Origin: Linepithema humile
Taxonomy: Eukaryota > Arthropoda > Insecta > Hymenoptera > Formicidae
DNA length: 64,000 nucleotides
Assembly (NCBI RefSeq): GCF_040581485.1
Contig: NC_090133.1
Span: forward strand, 21,657,139 to 21,721,138
Direction: 5' to 3'
Made by a program: the position numbers and the translations under genes. Shown here one piece after another: positions 1 to 13,771 of this stretch. Below the pieces are notes generated by a model, which was not told the DNA's origin, did not search any database, and saw only the letters and a program-made list of their open reading frames with translations. Numbering within the stretch: position 1 is the first letter of the stretch; every line of letters begins with the position of its first letter.

Positions 1-3000
1 ATGACTGCAAACACTTCATTCCACTGAAGCATAACATATATATTCTGCTTCATAATGCTGCTCCCTATTCGGTGCTAACGAGGCGTAAGCAGCCGAATGA
101 ACTAGTCCCATTGAGATACTTGAAAAGTGATAATACAATCGGAATGAACCGAGATGTTCGCCTGCTCGCAACTGTCCTAAAGCGGCTTCAAGATACGTAA
201 AGCCGTGCTCTGATTTTTTTTATCAGATATTTCGGGAAACATTTGAGGATTATTCATCTCGAGCATTATAATTGCATTATTAATTGCATTATTAATCTGT
301 ATCGCATAATACGCATTATTAATTTGTTATAAAATTGAACGTTGCTTCGAGTAGGATTTACCTTTTTTTTTTTCCTTCAACCGCTTATTTGCGCATTCGT
401 TAATTGCACGAATTATTTTATCGCCGGAATGCGCAGCGATGATAATATTGGAATATCGACACACGCGAATTATATTCTCCAGAGATGCAGTCCGACACCC
501 AATACGAGCATCACAGTCGCAGAACAAATTTACAGGCAAGATATCTAATCAGCATTATTAGTATAAATCATTACTAAATTGACCCGCCTAATCAACGCCG
601 AATCCAATGTCCACACGCGCGCGTGCAAATGAAGCGAAGAACCATATCGGTTGGAACTTGAGCCACTCGCCGCGCGGAGTTATTATCGTGCGTCGGAGAT
701 ACGCGACGCATGGATTGGCCGTAACAGGCCGGCGGAACGTTTACATTTCGCGAGCACATTACGGTGCATAATTACCCGCGAGAGTAATCGCAATCAACGC
801 CTCTCGAACGGGCGCACGTTCGTTGCAGCGCACCGCGATCGACATTACGGTTCAACAACTTGACTCTCGCGCTGCGCTATTGTCCCACCGCCTAAATGTG
901 TCCTCTCGTCTCTCCAAGGTATCCGGCAGCTTCGCTCGGATAAAGACGGCGTGACGCGAAATTACTCGCGCAGACAACGAACCTGTGCAATCATTGCGGA
1001 CGTTAAATTACCGCGACGAAATATCGAGGCATCGATCGAAAGTGCGGTCGGATGCTGCATTGAGCATCTCTCAGCACGACGGCCGGCCAGACGAGCTAAT
1101 TAGACGATTGAACGTTACTCGAGAAGTAAAAGCGCTTCTAATGAGCGGCGTTGACCACGATACGCCAGTTGCGGAAACGCGAAACGATCGGCGTGCACTA
1201 ATGAGAGATCTGTTCTCGGGAAGGCACTTGCGCCGCTCACAAAACGAAGCCGATTGTCGATCGGATTATTAACAGACAAGATAACGACCCTATCGACGTA
1301 TTATTAACAATCGCAAAAGCTTCTCGAGTCACGTCGTCTTGAAGAATCACATTGTATAGAATTTAGTGTACACAATCTCTTACTTTTTTTTCGAAATTCG
1401 AGAAATATTTTACACGGTTGAGAAATGTGTTTCAATTTTTTTTTTTTTGGTGGGATTTGAAATGAGGTCAATTGTCGAATAAGTTATCAATAATAAAACA
1501 ATATGAATTTTTGAGCCATGTGTCTTCATAAAAAATTCAGCACAAAGATTATCTTCGTTTAAAAGCTTCATCAAAAAGTTTACGGCTCACATTCTTACGA
1601 AAGTGGGGCAAGATCGTTTTTAAGATAATAGCTGAAGTTTCAAGAGTAAATGGATAGACCCTGAGAACGAGGGGCCACCCTTGGCGACGGCAATAATGAG
1701 TGTCGCGTGGCGAAAGGGTGCCGGTTACGCTGGCCCTTTCGGGGTATCCGGAGTGCCGTTATTAATGGAGAACGAAATAAATTTCGGCGCGCGACCCGGC
1801 TTATTATAATCCTCATTGTATTATATACGGTATGCCTACTCCGCCTCACCCCTTCGGCAGTTCGCTTCGTCCCACCCCGATACTTTCACCTTTCTATTCC
1901 CCTGCGCCGCGTGACACGGCAGATTACCGTACGCTATACTGTCGAATCATTCCACAGTCGACAGCAGTCGACAGCGCCCTTTTTAAGTCCAACGAGAATG
2001 CTCACTTCTCACGCACGAGAAAATGTACGTCATCCTACGTACAGATATATCTTGCGGAATGTAACGAAAGCACTTTCACATCGTCTCACGAAATGATTTC
2101 CAACGTAAAATGATTGAAAATTTTTAGAAATAGTAGTTTCATCATAAATCGTGAGGAAAGAGCGAAAGAAGGTAGTTGATTAATTAAACTCGACTAAATC
2201 TGGTAAATTTCGGTGAAATAAAGAAGAAATCTCTGTAAAATTATATATAGTATCGATATTTAATTGATACACTTTGGGTCTTTCCCAAAGTAGAGTTCTA
2301 GGGTTCCTAATATGCTTCAATAATGAATGAAACAAATGAAATGTAAGAAATGCGGCGATTATATATAAATGTAATAATCCGAAAATGTGATGTTTTAACA
2401 TCTTATGTTCCCGTAATTATTTCATCGAAATTAACATTTCTACTTTAATCAGAATCAATAAATAATGGACAGAAGTGAGAGATACGATATGAAATATGCA
2501 GAGTCGCGGGTCGGACGTATTTTCTTAAGATCAATAGTCCGTCCTCCTGTCGTTTACAAGAAAATGTATCCAATCCATTAATTTAGATCCCACTCGTGAC
2601 CACAGACGAGATCGTGCGGTTGCACCAAGAGTCATGGCCTGAGCCGGAAACTCGAACGTCGAACAAAGTTGCCCGCGAGAGACCGCAATACTCTTCTCGC
2701 CATGCCATTCCGATACAATATTTACTCGAAGCTGGTCGAAAAGTGACTTCGCAAAATAGTTGCACATTTTAGAGGCGAAAACAGAACGCGCGTGATATAG
2801 ATTTACGGACTACATCGCTACAGTGAAGATTTATTCTTACGTTCTTCTTGTAAATGCATTTATCGAATGATGAAAGATTTGATTTTTCTCGTCTTTTTAT
2901 TCAAAGTTTTTTATTATTTCTTATTTTGTTGATATTACACGTGTAAAATAAATTGTTTATTGAATAAAATGCAGAATGAAAGCGCGGTAATTTTTATAAT

Positions 3001-3999
3001 CTGTATCTAAACGACACATGTGTGACGAGTATTCTTAGTTTATAAATAATAATCGTTAAAGTCAATTAATCTTCGACATATTTATCCTTGACATATTTAT
3101 TAATACGCTAAATCTGGAGATTTCAACAGCTCGCTGAGTGATTCTGACACTTGTAGGAAGATTCGCGAGTGTCTAATCTTCGCGTTTTCGATTAATGTTT
3201 CATTAAGTTCTGTTGATCTTCGGAATTCCGTCGGTAGCTTCGAATCCGCGGCATTGAAGTACCTATGTTTCCCATGAAAGATCGTCATTCCGACGTTCTA
3301 CCCCGCGACGTTCTACCTCTCTCCAAGTGTTTATATAGGAGGGCGAAGTCGAAGGGAGATGCACGATCGAAGACGGCTGGGTGGCGTGTCGGGGCGCTTT
3401 AAGCCGGCAGCTTCGCGTGAAATTCGAAGTCGAGAAATCCTGCCGCAGATACGAACTCGGGATTATAGAATTAGCTGATATGTCGCTGGCGATCAATTTA
3501 ATACATTTACGATCAATTTTTTTCGAGAGCAACAATTTGTTCTTAATCATTGCGTAATTGATTATTAATATCCAAAAAAATGACAAAATATTTTATTAAC
3601 ACTTATCAACTTGCCTTCTTCTGCTTTTTCTACTATAAAAATAATAAATAAAGATAACAAACTTAGAAATTGCAATTTTTCTACACGCAATCGCGATTTG
3701 AAAAATATGCACTCCAGATATTAGCTCTTGATTTTATTAAATTTTCTTTGTGCGTAACGTATTTAGAAAAGTTAGTGCGTTTATCTTTTTCTACTAGAAA
3801 TTTAAATATTTATTTAAAAAATCCTATTTTTTGTGTGTAGCAAAATCTACCAAGAAACAAAATTCTTCAATAAACAAGAAGCTAGAGAAGAGAAATACGT
3901 CGTTATTATACATAAAAAATGAGACTCGCCATTTTACGCGAAAGAGGTATACGTTGGCATTCTTCGTGTATACCGCTAAACGCATACGCTCAATTTCCA
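1..3999. other. Mixed non-coding DNA, no gene seen
   Basis: AT-rich DNA with two CpG-rich patches (about 600-1290 and 1680-2060) and a third small one near 3280-3440. The open frames here are short, overlap on both strands and show no recognisable domain. A poly-T run lies at about 1436-1448, and a perfect 8-bp-stem hairpin lies at 2271-2291. I see no tRNA promoter boxes, no transposase or reverse transcriptase motif and no convincing exon. This is an absence judgement from reading, not from a search. Confidence 0.6.
2271..2291. repeat. Short perfect hairpin
   Basis: ACTTTGGG and CCCAAAGT form a perfect 8-bp stem around a 5-nt TCTTT loop. It is too short for a miRNA precursor and does not match the histone 3' stem-loop. 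Probably a chance inverted repeat. Confidence 0.5.
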
Positions 4000-4999
4000 T
4001 TATGGAATCGCGAGAATACCAGAGCGTGAAGCGTCTCGCGAGACGTCCGACGATCCGGGCAGCGAAGCGAGGTAAGAGCAAGATGGTCTCGAACCGCAGG
4101 TGCAACCGTCCGTTGCTCAAACGCCGCGCCACGACGCAGGTGAGCACGCGCTTCCCCCCCTCCGCCCGTTCTGTTCGGTCTCGGGCAACATCGAATCCCA
4201 CGGGATAAAACTAAGCCCGGGCCGCGTTCCCTCCTCCTTTATACGCGGTCGCGGCCAGCGGTTCCGTCTGGACCGGTCCGTTTATCCCGCCGAACTTTCA
4301 GCCCCATCGAGTCTACGGGCGTCCGACCAGTTCCCAACCCCGCCGCGCCTCCCCCCTCGCTCGCCTGGCGGTTCCCGACCACCACTTGGAGCAGACACCC
4401 CCGGCATCCACGACCAAACGCCCGGGGCTCCGGGGCTTCCTGAATATTTTATTTACTCGCCGCCCCGCTTCTTCCTCTTCGCCTTCTTGAGCCACGTCGC
4501 GCCGTCTTTCTCTCCGTCTCTTCATCTCGCGCGTCCTCCTTTTTGCCGTCTTTCTCTTTCTCTCTCTCTTTCCGCCGAAGCCCCCGGCTGAGCATCGACG
4601 ACGCTCTTCCCTCCACATCAGTCCCACTCTCTCTTTCTCTCCCTCCCTCTGATCGTTCTACCCTTTTTACCCTTCATCGTCTTATCGCCCGGCCGGCTAC
4701 CGCCTCTTTTTATCCTTAATCGCACGAATTTATCTTGGTTAGAACGTCTCCTAAGAGCGGCCGCTCCTTCTCATCCTCCTGCCACTCGTTTTCTTCGTTT
4801 GATACACACGCATACATGCGTACAATACGCGCGCTCTCGTACGCATACACACAGTTTAGGCGCACAGCGCGCAGTTATGGCGCAAAACCCGCACCCACAC
4901 CCGCGTGGCATAACGACCCGACGTTCCGTTTCGCTCCCCGCGCGCGTTCTGGCGTCGATTTTCCCGTGACTTTCGCCGAATAGACGCGATAATGTTCCG
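4000..4999. other. CpG-rich, pyrimidine-rich block
   Basis: This is a CpG-rich block in AT-rich surroundings. From about 4290 to 4680 the + strand is strongly pyrimidine-rich (runs of CCTC and CTTT, with a short CT array at 4556-4572), so the minus strand reads as artificial Arg/Glu/Lys-rich peptides. Frames are open on both strands because stop codons are rare, not because of evident coding. It could be a 5' untranslated exon, a promoter island or an intronic pyrimidine tract. No TATA box plus initiator pair stands out. Confidence 0.45.
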
Positions 5000-5597
5000 C
5001 TTTTACGACCGCGTCGGGGCCAGTCGATTCGTTTAATTATTCGCGCTGTATCCAGCGTTGTAAATTTACCGGGTTTATATTCCCGAACTTCTCAAACGTC
5101 GCCAGAGATTTTTATAACGGGCGAAATTATCGATTTTATTTTCCGAGCCGTCGTCTGTGACTCTCGTAAAGTCGTCGAAACTTTCTCGAGAGAACCGAAT
5201 TAATGTTGTTGCAATTTAATGATTACCCGGGATATTCTTAATCTCGATGACGATTCGTCAAATCGCTTGCGCTCGAGATCGAGATTATTGTGATACATAA
5301 GTGATAATTGAATATATAAAGCGAGTAAAAGCCGGATTGCACTTAATCATTCCGTCCGTGTTAGATTTAATTTAGTTAAAGAAATGTCATTAGGTGCTTT
5401 TTTCCATTTGTATGGCTAAAGTGCAGCTTCTGCAAAGTTTCTTCAATTTTCAGTCGGGTATATATGTATATCGTATATATATTTACATGCAATTGAAGCG
5501 GTATCGATTCCACTGCACTAAAATAACTGCTGTTCTTGTTAGGTAACTCGACTTTCAGCGGTTGCGATTCGGAGTGCTCGACATCTGAGACAAGCTG

Positions 5598-5698
5598 TTA
5601 TATATATATATATATATATATATGGTATATATAGGTATGTGGGTGTGTGTGTGTGTGTGTATGTGTGTGTGTGTGTGTTTGTGTGTATGTATATATAT
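5598..5698. repeat. Compound microsatellite (TA)n / (GT)n
   Basis: (TA)13 at 5598-5623 is followed by a short spacer, then an interrupted GT array at about 5642-5688 and a short AT tail. The purine-pyrimidine alternation covers about 100 bp. It is likely length-polymorphic. Confidence 0.95.
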
Positions 5699-6218
5699 CC
5701 ACGATCCTCCCGTAGCGAATTCCCACTATGGCAGAAGCGGATAATCAAATATCCGCGAGACCGGCCGGAACCGGTTACCGTGCGAAACAAATTCCCCGCG
5801 ATCGCGTACATAACTTCTCATTGAATGTTATAACTTCATTAAACGAGCGCGAGCCTCGAGCGAGCGGGCGCGGATATATCTACGGCGGGCGCGGGTGAAA
5901 CGAGATTATGCAGGATGCATCGTCCCTTCGGTTTCGGGCGTGGACTTCTTCGTTAATTTTGCATCGAGGCACCGCATGCACCGTGCATACCAGGCCCCGT
6001 AGCATCCGTAGCGGTTGTGCGCGCGGCTATACGTGTGGCCTGATGTACGCGTGTGTGCCCGAGACCTAATCCGCGACGAGGATGACCGGTGATTTCATAG
6101 GGAATTAATCGATCGGGAAGGGTAAATTCGTGTGCCGGTATTAAAGGATTTCCCCATGGTTGCTGATAATTCGATTGTACTCTCCTGCATACATGCGTAT
6201 ACAGAGAGACACGCGAAC

Positions 6219-6222
<4 letters not shown>

Positions 6223-6252
<30 letters not shown>
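6223..6252. repeat. (AC)15 microsatellite
   Basis: Uninterrupted AC repeat, preceded by imperfect ACACGC units from about 6208. Predicted peptides across it are artefacts. Confidence 0.95.
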
Positions 6253-6255
<3 letters not shown>

Positions 6256-7360
6256 TATACACGCCTAGCTAACTCTTCTCGCTGTTCCGAAGCGCAGCCG
6301 GCCAGAACGGATGAAATCCGGAATAAATTCCTAGTTACAAGCGCGAGCAAAAATAAAATCCACTCGGCGCGAGCGCCGCCGGCGTCGGCGTGCCTGTCGT
6401 AAATTTCATGCCGTCGCGGATGCACCTCTGTTACAAGATATACATAATCCAGCTCGTTCCATTGTCAATGCTGCCGCGCTAGCGTTATGTACGTACGAAT
6501 TACGTTTCGCGCTGCCTCGCGAAAAGAAGACAATGTTTCATTTTTAACTAGCAACGCCGGCTCGCGCTTCGCATTCGTGTCCATTTTTAATAAGTCACAC
6601 CCGCTCGCCGTTGCCGGCGAGGGAATTATCAACTGTTCGCAGCGTCCTGCGTTTCTTACGTTTTAAATAAAAATTCTCTCGAAAGAGGAAGAAGAAACGA
6701 AAATCGATCACTTGGAAAAATTAAAATTCCAGGACTTACTTTGTTCGCGAAACTTTAGCCCGGCCGCAAAATTGCGCCAACTAAAAAGAAGAGAAGCAAG
6801 ACGCTTATAAAAAGGAAAGAGCAATTGAGCTTCAAAGAGAATTCTGTATGCACCACGTAACCCACTTCTTAAGTCAAATCGTTTTAAACAATAGGTCTGT
6901 TCGCCTGCACTTTTCGCACATTATGCACTTAGGACAATGCGGACGTAACGCGCGCCTTTGGCGAGAAGAAAAAGCGAGACGAAAGTATGGAGAAGTATAA
7001 AAGTGTACTTGCGTAACGCGAACGTACAAAAGAATTAGCCCAGCCATTTTTGCGTGATGTGGAAACACAAATGTACATTTTATTTTATTTGCACGGGGAT
7101 TAACGCCACGGCTACATTGCCGCGAGGAACACGCTGTGAGAGAATCAGTGGGGGAGAATCACATAACGTTTAGACAGCACGAACGTCAATCGAGCGCATT
7201 ACCGAGATCGTGTAGACTCGCGTAAGAAGCCATTACTCGTCGTGTTTAACATCCGCGAGGGAAAGCGCCCGCCTCAATTAGCGGGACAGACCGTAAAACC
7301 CTTCCCACGCCGGAAATCAGCTCCGATCCTTATCCGCTTTGTAGCCCGGGCGTCAAGAAA

Positions 7361-7380
7361 GCGCGCGCGCGCGCGCGCGC
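7361..7380. repeat. (GC)10 run
   Basis: Twenty bases of uninterrupted GC alternation inside a CpG-rich block. Pure GC runs of this length are uncommon in a genome where CpG is methylated and lost, so its survival fits weak CpG depletion. The run is a classic Z-DNA-prone sequence. Confidence 0.95.
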
Positions 7381-8329
7381 ACCGCACGATAATTGCTTTT
7401 CTGCCCGTGGCACAACGAAAATATTGTTGCTGCCGGCGGCGCGGCGCTGTGATGGCATAAATTTAGCAGAAAAAATAGAAAGAGTAATCGCCTTATCACG
7501 TGGGAATTCCGCGACGTTTCTCCATCCCGGGCGAGCTTAAAGCCGGGGGAATGCTCTCGCAGTTGTTACGGAGTCGAGTGCGTTTACCGCATCCGTCAAT
7601 CTGCCGCGAACGATTTCGGAATTTACTCCAAGTCCCGTAAAGACGTTTCCGCTTTAGCGCGCTCGTCGCCGAATTTTACATGAGAAATTGTAAAACCGTG
7701 CCTATCAATATTCTCTTATATATATATATATTTTTTTTTATCTTGCGATAATTTATTCACACATTCTTATGTAATTACATTTGAACGTAAAAGCTATTAT
7801 TGAGACGGAAAAATATTATCTTTTATTATGCCGCATACACTCCAAAATTAAAGAAAGTGGCACTTCGACTATACGGCGTATTGGAAATATAACAGAAAAA
7901 TGCGGAGTTATAAAACGATAATAATTTAACTAACGATGACGAATATTCATAAAAAAGACTCGAGGAAAAAACGCGCGTGGACGTATGCAGCGAGCGTATG
8001 TAGTGGAGGCACAAAAGTAAATTACTACGCAAATGCTAATCAACGCAGTACACGGGAGAAAAAAGACAAAAGGGAACAATGATTATTTTTCCCGGACCGC
8101 GTTATTACCAAAAGAATAATGTTCGCGCGCAGAAAGAAATGGTGGCAATCCCGGAAAATGTAAAATGACTTTTTGACAAATCTTTTCCTGCCAACGCCTA
8201 GTTCATATCGCGCAATTAACAATACATTTTTCTCTCCCACGCATGATTGATTAGTTAAAGCAGTACACTAAATTTAATTAATAAACTCATTCATTTTATT
8301 CTTTCCTCTGTGCGGTAAATATAAATATA

Positions 8330-9159
8330 TATTTCAAGTTAACTTTAGTTTTTCTCTTCTGCGAAGAAAGGCGACAGAAAAAGGTAAATTACATCTAAGA
8401 AGCTGATACGCCGGCAAAAAAAGGCCGGGGAATAAAAGGCAAGATGCGAAATGACGTCCGCGCGGAAAAGAAGCGGCCAAACACTCTTTAAATAATAATA
8501 ATAACCGCGGGTAATCGCGGAAAACATTACCGACGACGCCGAGAACCAGGCGGGGGAGCGGTAATAATAACCGACGAATAATTTGCACTCTCCGGATGCT
8601 AATAAGCGTCGTGCGCGCCGGGAAAAACGGAGAAGAGGGAGCAATTGAGTATTTTCCCGCGAACCAACCGAAAAAAAAGCAGTGTTTGCGTGGCTCCTGT
8701 GGGCAAAAAGAAGAAGAGGAGGGTTGGGGAGAGGCCATCCTCGGGGACGGGACCGAAGGCATTCGCCTGCTAATAGGCTTAAGTTATTAAACGACAGGGG
8801 ACGACAGGTGCGAGCACCGCGAACCGTCGCACGCTCTTTCGCAGCCGCGCGCGAAAGCTCAGAGAGAGAGAGAGAGATGCAATCCAAGGACGAAGCCGTC
8901 TTTTATTCGCGAACTGCACAATCATCGCTGTGGCGAGCGATTCGCGATTTAAGTCACGTCCACGTTTCGCGGAGTTATCGGCGAATACGGGATACGAGTG
9001 CGCCGACGACACCTCGGGTAACGAGACACGTGCCACGGTCGCGAACTTACGAATTGGCGCGCATTCAGCGCGTCCTTACGCGCTGAAACTTTCGGAGCGC
9101 GTATAATTCGAGCGCTTAACCGTTCGTTACCAAGTTTCAATATTGCAACTTTCAATAAC
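8330..9159. other. CpG-rich island
   Basis: GC- and CpG-rich block with open frames on both strands (the longest is 180 codons, minus strand, 8345-8887). These frames are Ser/Arg/Leu-rich with no recognisable motif. A short GA array lies at 8860-8877. I do not call a gene. A promoter or untranslated exon is possible. Confidence 0.45.
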
Positions 9160-10737
9160 CTCGGAATTACTCTTTTGGAATTCGAGTATATTCCGACATT
9201 TGTAACGTACTTTCACTTACAAATGTGTGTCCCGAAAATTTTAATGACAATTGAGAAATGAATTTAAAAAAAACTCGCCGGTTATTCAAATGTTACACGA
9301 ACCGATAAAATTCTGCGATTTTTAAATTAAAACCTCACGTAGATTTTATGCGGATACGCTAACGCATACTTATTTGCAAGAAGCCGAAGAAATGCCTCGT
9401 TGAATAATTCTGATTTAGAATAATTACGGCGATGCCATTATGGCGCCTAAGCGGTAACTTTGGAGAGCGTTAATAAATCACGTCCTTCATTTTCTTTAAG
9501 ACGAGACGCCGCCGTTGGGAAATGCGCATGTCTCGAGATGGCAACACGGTAATGCGGTTGGCGTAGCTGGTTTATAAGCGCTGCTACCGTAAGCACTACG
9601 GTGTCGCGTATTTTCTGAATGGATCGCTGCGCAGCCTCCTTAGCTCTTGCCTGACTAGCGAGATATATGCGATACGGGCTCTTAGAATAACTATTTTCCT
9701 CGTTGAGCGAACAGTAAGACGCTTAATGTGTTATATATTACGCATTATTTACATAAAAAAGAAATGCGCACTGTAAAATGAACATAGTTATGCGGCATAG
9801 GACAGTAATTTTGCTACAGATTTTTAGAGAATATTATAACATTTTTATATATCGCGTTACAGCAAAAAAATCACTCGCAATTATTGACAAATACTAGACA
9901 GTATTTTTTATATCAAGTTACACACTTTGAAACATATTTTGCAATGCATTGTCCTCAATTAATGTCATTATAGTTTTGATAAAAAATGTGCACGTACGCG
10001 AAATGCCAGACTAAAAATATCGATTCTGCTTCAATTTGAAGGTCCTCCATCACGATACGTAAAGGATGGGTATCGGAAAAGTTTCAGGAAATCGCGCTGC
10101 TCTAACGAAGTCTTCCCCCCTGCGGATAATCGCGCGGGTGATTAACGTTGATTGACATTTCCTAAACGGCTTCACGGCGAAAAGACGTTCCGATGGTCGA
10201 CGCGACTCCCGACATTTCCATCGAGTGACTCGGAAACGCAGTCGCGGAGCGTCTTATCGTGTCAAGCCGAGCCGACAGCGAATGTAAATTTAACAGAACA
10301 GACTGAAATTTGAATATCAGCATTTTCCTCTTTCTAGGCTACGCGAAGCATTTTTATATTCTGTTCTAAAACATTATGTCTTTCTCTATAATGTGTATAT
10401 CATTTTTCCGACTGCTTGATTCCACGAAAAAGAATATGAATAAGATAATGCGGTTGTTGGTAAATTTAGCACTCTTCATTCTTAGTGCATGAAGCTCAGC
10501 GCTGCGATGGACAGTATTAATGTATATTTTAATGCACACTCCATTTGTCCTACGTTTTGAGCATCCCGGTAATATTCTATTACAGCTATATATTTTATTC
10601 TGTTACGCCGCGCTTATATTTTATTGCGCGTGCCGCGCTTTCTGCACAATCACATTTTCTCTCACATTAAAAAAACAGAACTGGAAATGGAAAAAATTTC
10701 ACCATCGTGCTTGATCGTAACCACAGACGCACTGATG

Positions 10738-10799
<62 letters not shown>

Positions 10800-11099
10800 C
10801 ATACATGTATATGCCGCGCTGAGTCGGAAGGAAAAAAACTCTTGTTCTGATCCCTCAAACGTTGCACTACCAAGCAAGCCGCGCATTAAAATGTATTGAA
10901 TGCTTTGTGATTTTTCAAGTTGCGCAAGACATCTCAGTTCCAGCAAATCACATTTCACCCACAAGTTTTTTGACACAATTTGTAAATGTACTGATCTAAA
11001 ATCTATTTTTTCTAATTGTTTTATATCTCAAACTTAAGTAATTAATTAGTGCATTTGAAAGTGAATTATGTTAGAATGTGAAAAGCCAACTCGAAATTA
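9160..11099. other. AT-rich DNA, no gene seen
   Basis: AT-rich flanks enclose two higher-complexity patches (about 9430-9720 and 10020-10290) that are not coding-like. The first has a perfect match to the tRNA A-box consensus (9559-9570) but no B box or cloverleaf. A long AT microsatellite lies at 10741-10795. Confidence 0.5.
10741..10806. repeat. (AT)27 microsatellite with (ATAC)3 tail
   Basis: Uninterrupted AT alternation for about 55 bp runs into three ATAC units. It is a likely cruciform or slippage site and hard to assemble exactly. Confidence 0.97.
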
Positions 11100-12239
11100 A
11101 TCCGAAGGATGCATGCGTGATATTTTCTCATTAGTCTTGCGTAAAGTAAGCGATATCATTGTTCGGCAGCCTTCGGAACCGCGGTCGTACACTTTATAAT
11201 AGCGTTATCAAGACAAGACTCGCGCGTCAGACCGCGTATCGATCGCGTTCACGGGTACGACAGTTTCTCATCGTGCGCTGAGCATCTTACGACATGCTTT
11301 GCAAACAATATACGGCAAAAGCATCCCGCAACGGGGAGGCCAGACCATTATGCCCTGTCTCTCCCAAGAAAACCCAGCTCAACCCGGGCGCATTATTCCA
11401 TCTCGCAAGAATCCGACGTCGCTCGCGATCCTTCTTAGGGGCGACAAAGGGGTACCGTTCTACCGGTATGAAAATCTCGCGAAAATTAAAAATCGGCGTC
11501 TCCCTCGCCCTCTGCGACCCCCGCTACCGTCCTCCCTCCCTTCCTCTCGCGACTATAGAAGCGCCGAGCCGGAGGAGGAAAGGGTTGAAAAGCGAATATG
11601 TGTGCGAGCGCGCCGCATGCGGAAGGACGCACGGGGCAGAGGAGGGCTGGAAAGGTGGGATACGATATGAGTGGAATGCTTTACGACCCCATTTTTCAGG
11701 AGATCACCTTCCGCGCCTTCATCCCCCGCCGACCGACGACTCGCTCTTATTCCGCTTCTCTCTTACTCTTTGTTCTATCTCGTCTCTTTCTTCTCCTTGA
11801 TGTCTCTCTCTCTCTCTTTCTCCGTCCTTCCCTTGATCTCTTTTGTTCTCCTAAACTCGGCTTACACATACATGCCTCGCGGTGTATTTGCATACTGCAG
11901 AATCGTTCGCTTGATTTCACGCGGGCTCTTCGATCCCCGAACTGAAATTTAAAGGCGGCGCCGTGTGCTCGCGCAGCCTGTTCTACACGATGTAAAAGCA
12001 TCATATTTTACGTCCGGTAGCGCCGCTCGGGCTCGCTCGCCTCCTTTTGTGTTACTCCCGGAACCGCTCGGAACGTCTGGGAGATTTGCCGGACTTTCCT
12101 CCTTTCGCTTTCGCTTTATGCTCTTCTTTTGTACACTGCGTTGTCTGGTTTCTTTATACTTAATTTATACGGAAAAATTGTACATTTTTCCAAATACAAA
12201 ATTTAGGTCAACGTGGTTGATCAACGTAGCATAGCAAAC
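11100..12239. other. CpG-rich, partly pyrimidine-rich island
   Basis: CpG-rich from about 11120 to 12100. The + strand becomes pyrimidine-rich from about 11690 to 11860, with a CT array at 11801-11822. Overlapping frames of up to 168 codons are open, but they are Arg/Pro/Ser/Leu-rich without a motif, and several frames are open at once. It could be an untranslated first exon or promoter island. Confidence 0.4.
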
Positions 12240-13244
12240 GTAAACATAAGCTTTTTGCAACTAGTTATTTCTTTTTTCTGTTTTTTTTTTTTTTTTTAAC
12301 ATTTAACGCGGGAAATAATTTTTTCACGGTTAAAGCTTCTGAATAAAAAGCATTTGTACAATTTTTATGGCGATAGAAGAATTGCTTCTAATAATTTTCA
12401 ACGGAAAATTTCTGTTCGAAACCTATTCAAAAAGAATTTTAAAACTAACGTCCAATATTTTACGATCCGGGATTTTCGGAAATTAAAATAAACAATTTCA
12501 CAAAGACTCTTTTCACTTTTCTAAAGTCCCCCCCGTGTTTATGCGTATTACTCGAAAATGTAACCGTGTCGCGTGCATTCAGTTAAACAAAATAAGTTGA
12601 GCCGATAATGAGGCAAAAATCTGTAATTGCACAGAAAATTTCCCGCACGCGTTATTCACAAGGGGTGTCAAATAGTCCGGAAAATTGCTACACACTCTCC
12701 GCTCTTGTTCTTCTTCACTGTCTTGTTTTGCCGTTCCCACGGCCTCCCCATTTTTCGTTCCAATCTTTCGCCCGTAACTCAATTTTTATTTCCTCGTAAG
12801 GGGCGCCTTTAAACAATCATACATTTCACCGCTCGCGATCCCGCGCACGTGAATTTGCGATTAATCGTTCGAAAGAAAAATATGAATACACCCGGGAACT
12901 TGGGACATATAAAATACTTCGATGTGCGAGCCGCGAGGTACATTTTTCGGTCGATATACATCAGAAGGAAGGAAAGAGAAAGAGTCCGCCGCTACGAAAG
13001 ACCGAGAACTAAAGAAGTAGTGCAAGAGGGTGGAAAGTAGCTGACTTTTTGGCCGGACCCTCACAGAGAGGACGGCCGAGGTATAAGAAATAATAAACGA
13101 GACCATTAAGCCCGTGAATTTTCCTCGTGCGCGAGGGCAGAGGAGAATGAAGCAAAAGAACAAAAGCCCCAGAATTCGCAGTCTTTACATCCCACAGTCC
13201 TTATATTTTCATACTGTACTCTACTTCTCTCTTTCCTTTCCGTC

Positions 13245-13246
<2 letters not shown>

Positions 13247-13309
<63 letters not shown>
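13247..13309. repeat. (CT)31 microsatellite
   Basis: Uninterrupted CT repeat of about 63 bp inside a longer pyrimidine-rich stretch (about 13200-13345). As a long mirror-symmetric homopurine/homopyrimidine tract it can form triplex (H-DNA). Confidence 0.97.
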
Positions 13310-13314
<5 letters not shown>

Positions 13315-13594
13315 CCGCATCCTTCCTCTCTTCTGCCTTCCTCGCGTTCCCGTCGACCGACTATACACCGCCTGTCGTGGAGCGTTTCGTATGCCTCACA
13401 CCGGACTTCATAAATTTGTAAAATGCACCGCCGTGTAATCTGCATGTGGCCTGTTTGCGGATCAGAATAGAATGGCAGGAAATAAAATTGGCTCGGCATA
13501 CAGGATCATGCAGTTATTTGCCATATAAGATTACTTAGTAAAGCGAGTAAAATTAGAGACCCAGATGGAAGAAACAAAATTGTACGGTTTAACT

Positions 13595-13617
13595 CTTTTC
13601 ACATTTAATGTGAAAAG
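13595..13617. repeat. Perfect 10-bp hairpin
   Basis: CTTTTCACAT, a 3-nt TTA loop, then ATGTGAAAAG. The short stem argues against a miRNA. It could be a binding palindrome or chance. Confidence 0.6.
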
Positions 13618-13757
13618 CTATCGATTTATTATGGAGAAAATCTAGATCAAAGATTTAAAATATACCACTTCTCTAAGCGATAAAAAAAACTTTTTTTTCG
13701 TTGATTGACATGTTCAATATAAGGCGAAATAAATAATTCACGACAAAGTTATAATAC

Positions 13758-13771
13758 TACTACCGGTAGTA
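13758..13771. repeat. 14-bp perfect palindrome
   Basis: TACTACCGGTAGTA is its own reverse complement. No known role is assigned; a dimeric factor site is possible. Confidence 0.6.

Larger units (their letters stand above)
5000..8329. other. Mixed non-coding DNA with three simple arrays
   Basis: AT-rich DNA alternates with CpG-rich DNA (about 5820-6420 and 7120-7680). It contains the compound AT/GT array, the AC array and the GC run listed separately. The open frames through the GT/AC arrays (Val-Cys or Thr-His repeats) are repeat artefacts. A TATAAAAAG word near 6807 has no supporting elements. No gene recognised. Confidence 0.55.

Noticed and set aside
8345..8887. 180-codon minus-strand open frame
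   Set aside because: Composition-driven and runs through a GA array; another minus frame overlaps it.
9559..9620. Perfect tRNA A-box match with a nearby stem and 7-nt loop
   Set aside because: No B box, no pairing acceptor or D stem, the anticodon-like loop lacks U33, and spacing is about 8 nt too long.
13221..13499. Arg-Glu repeat protein on the minus strand
   Set aside because: It is the CT microsatellite translated, not a gene.
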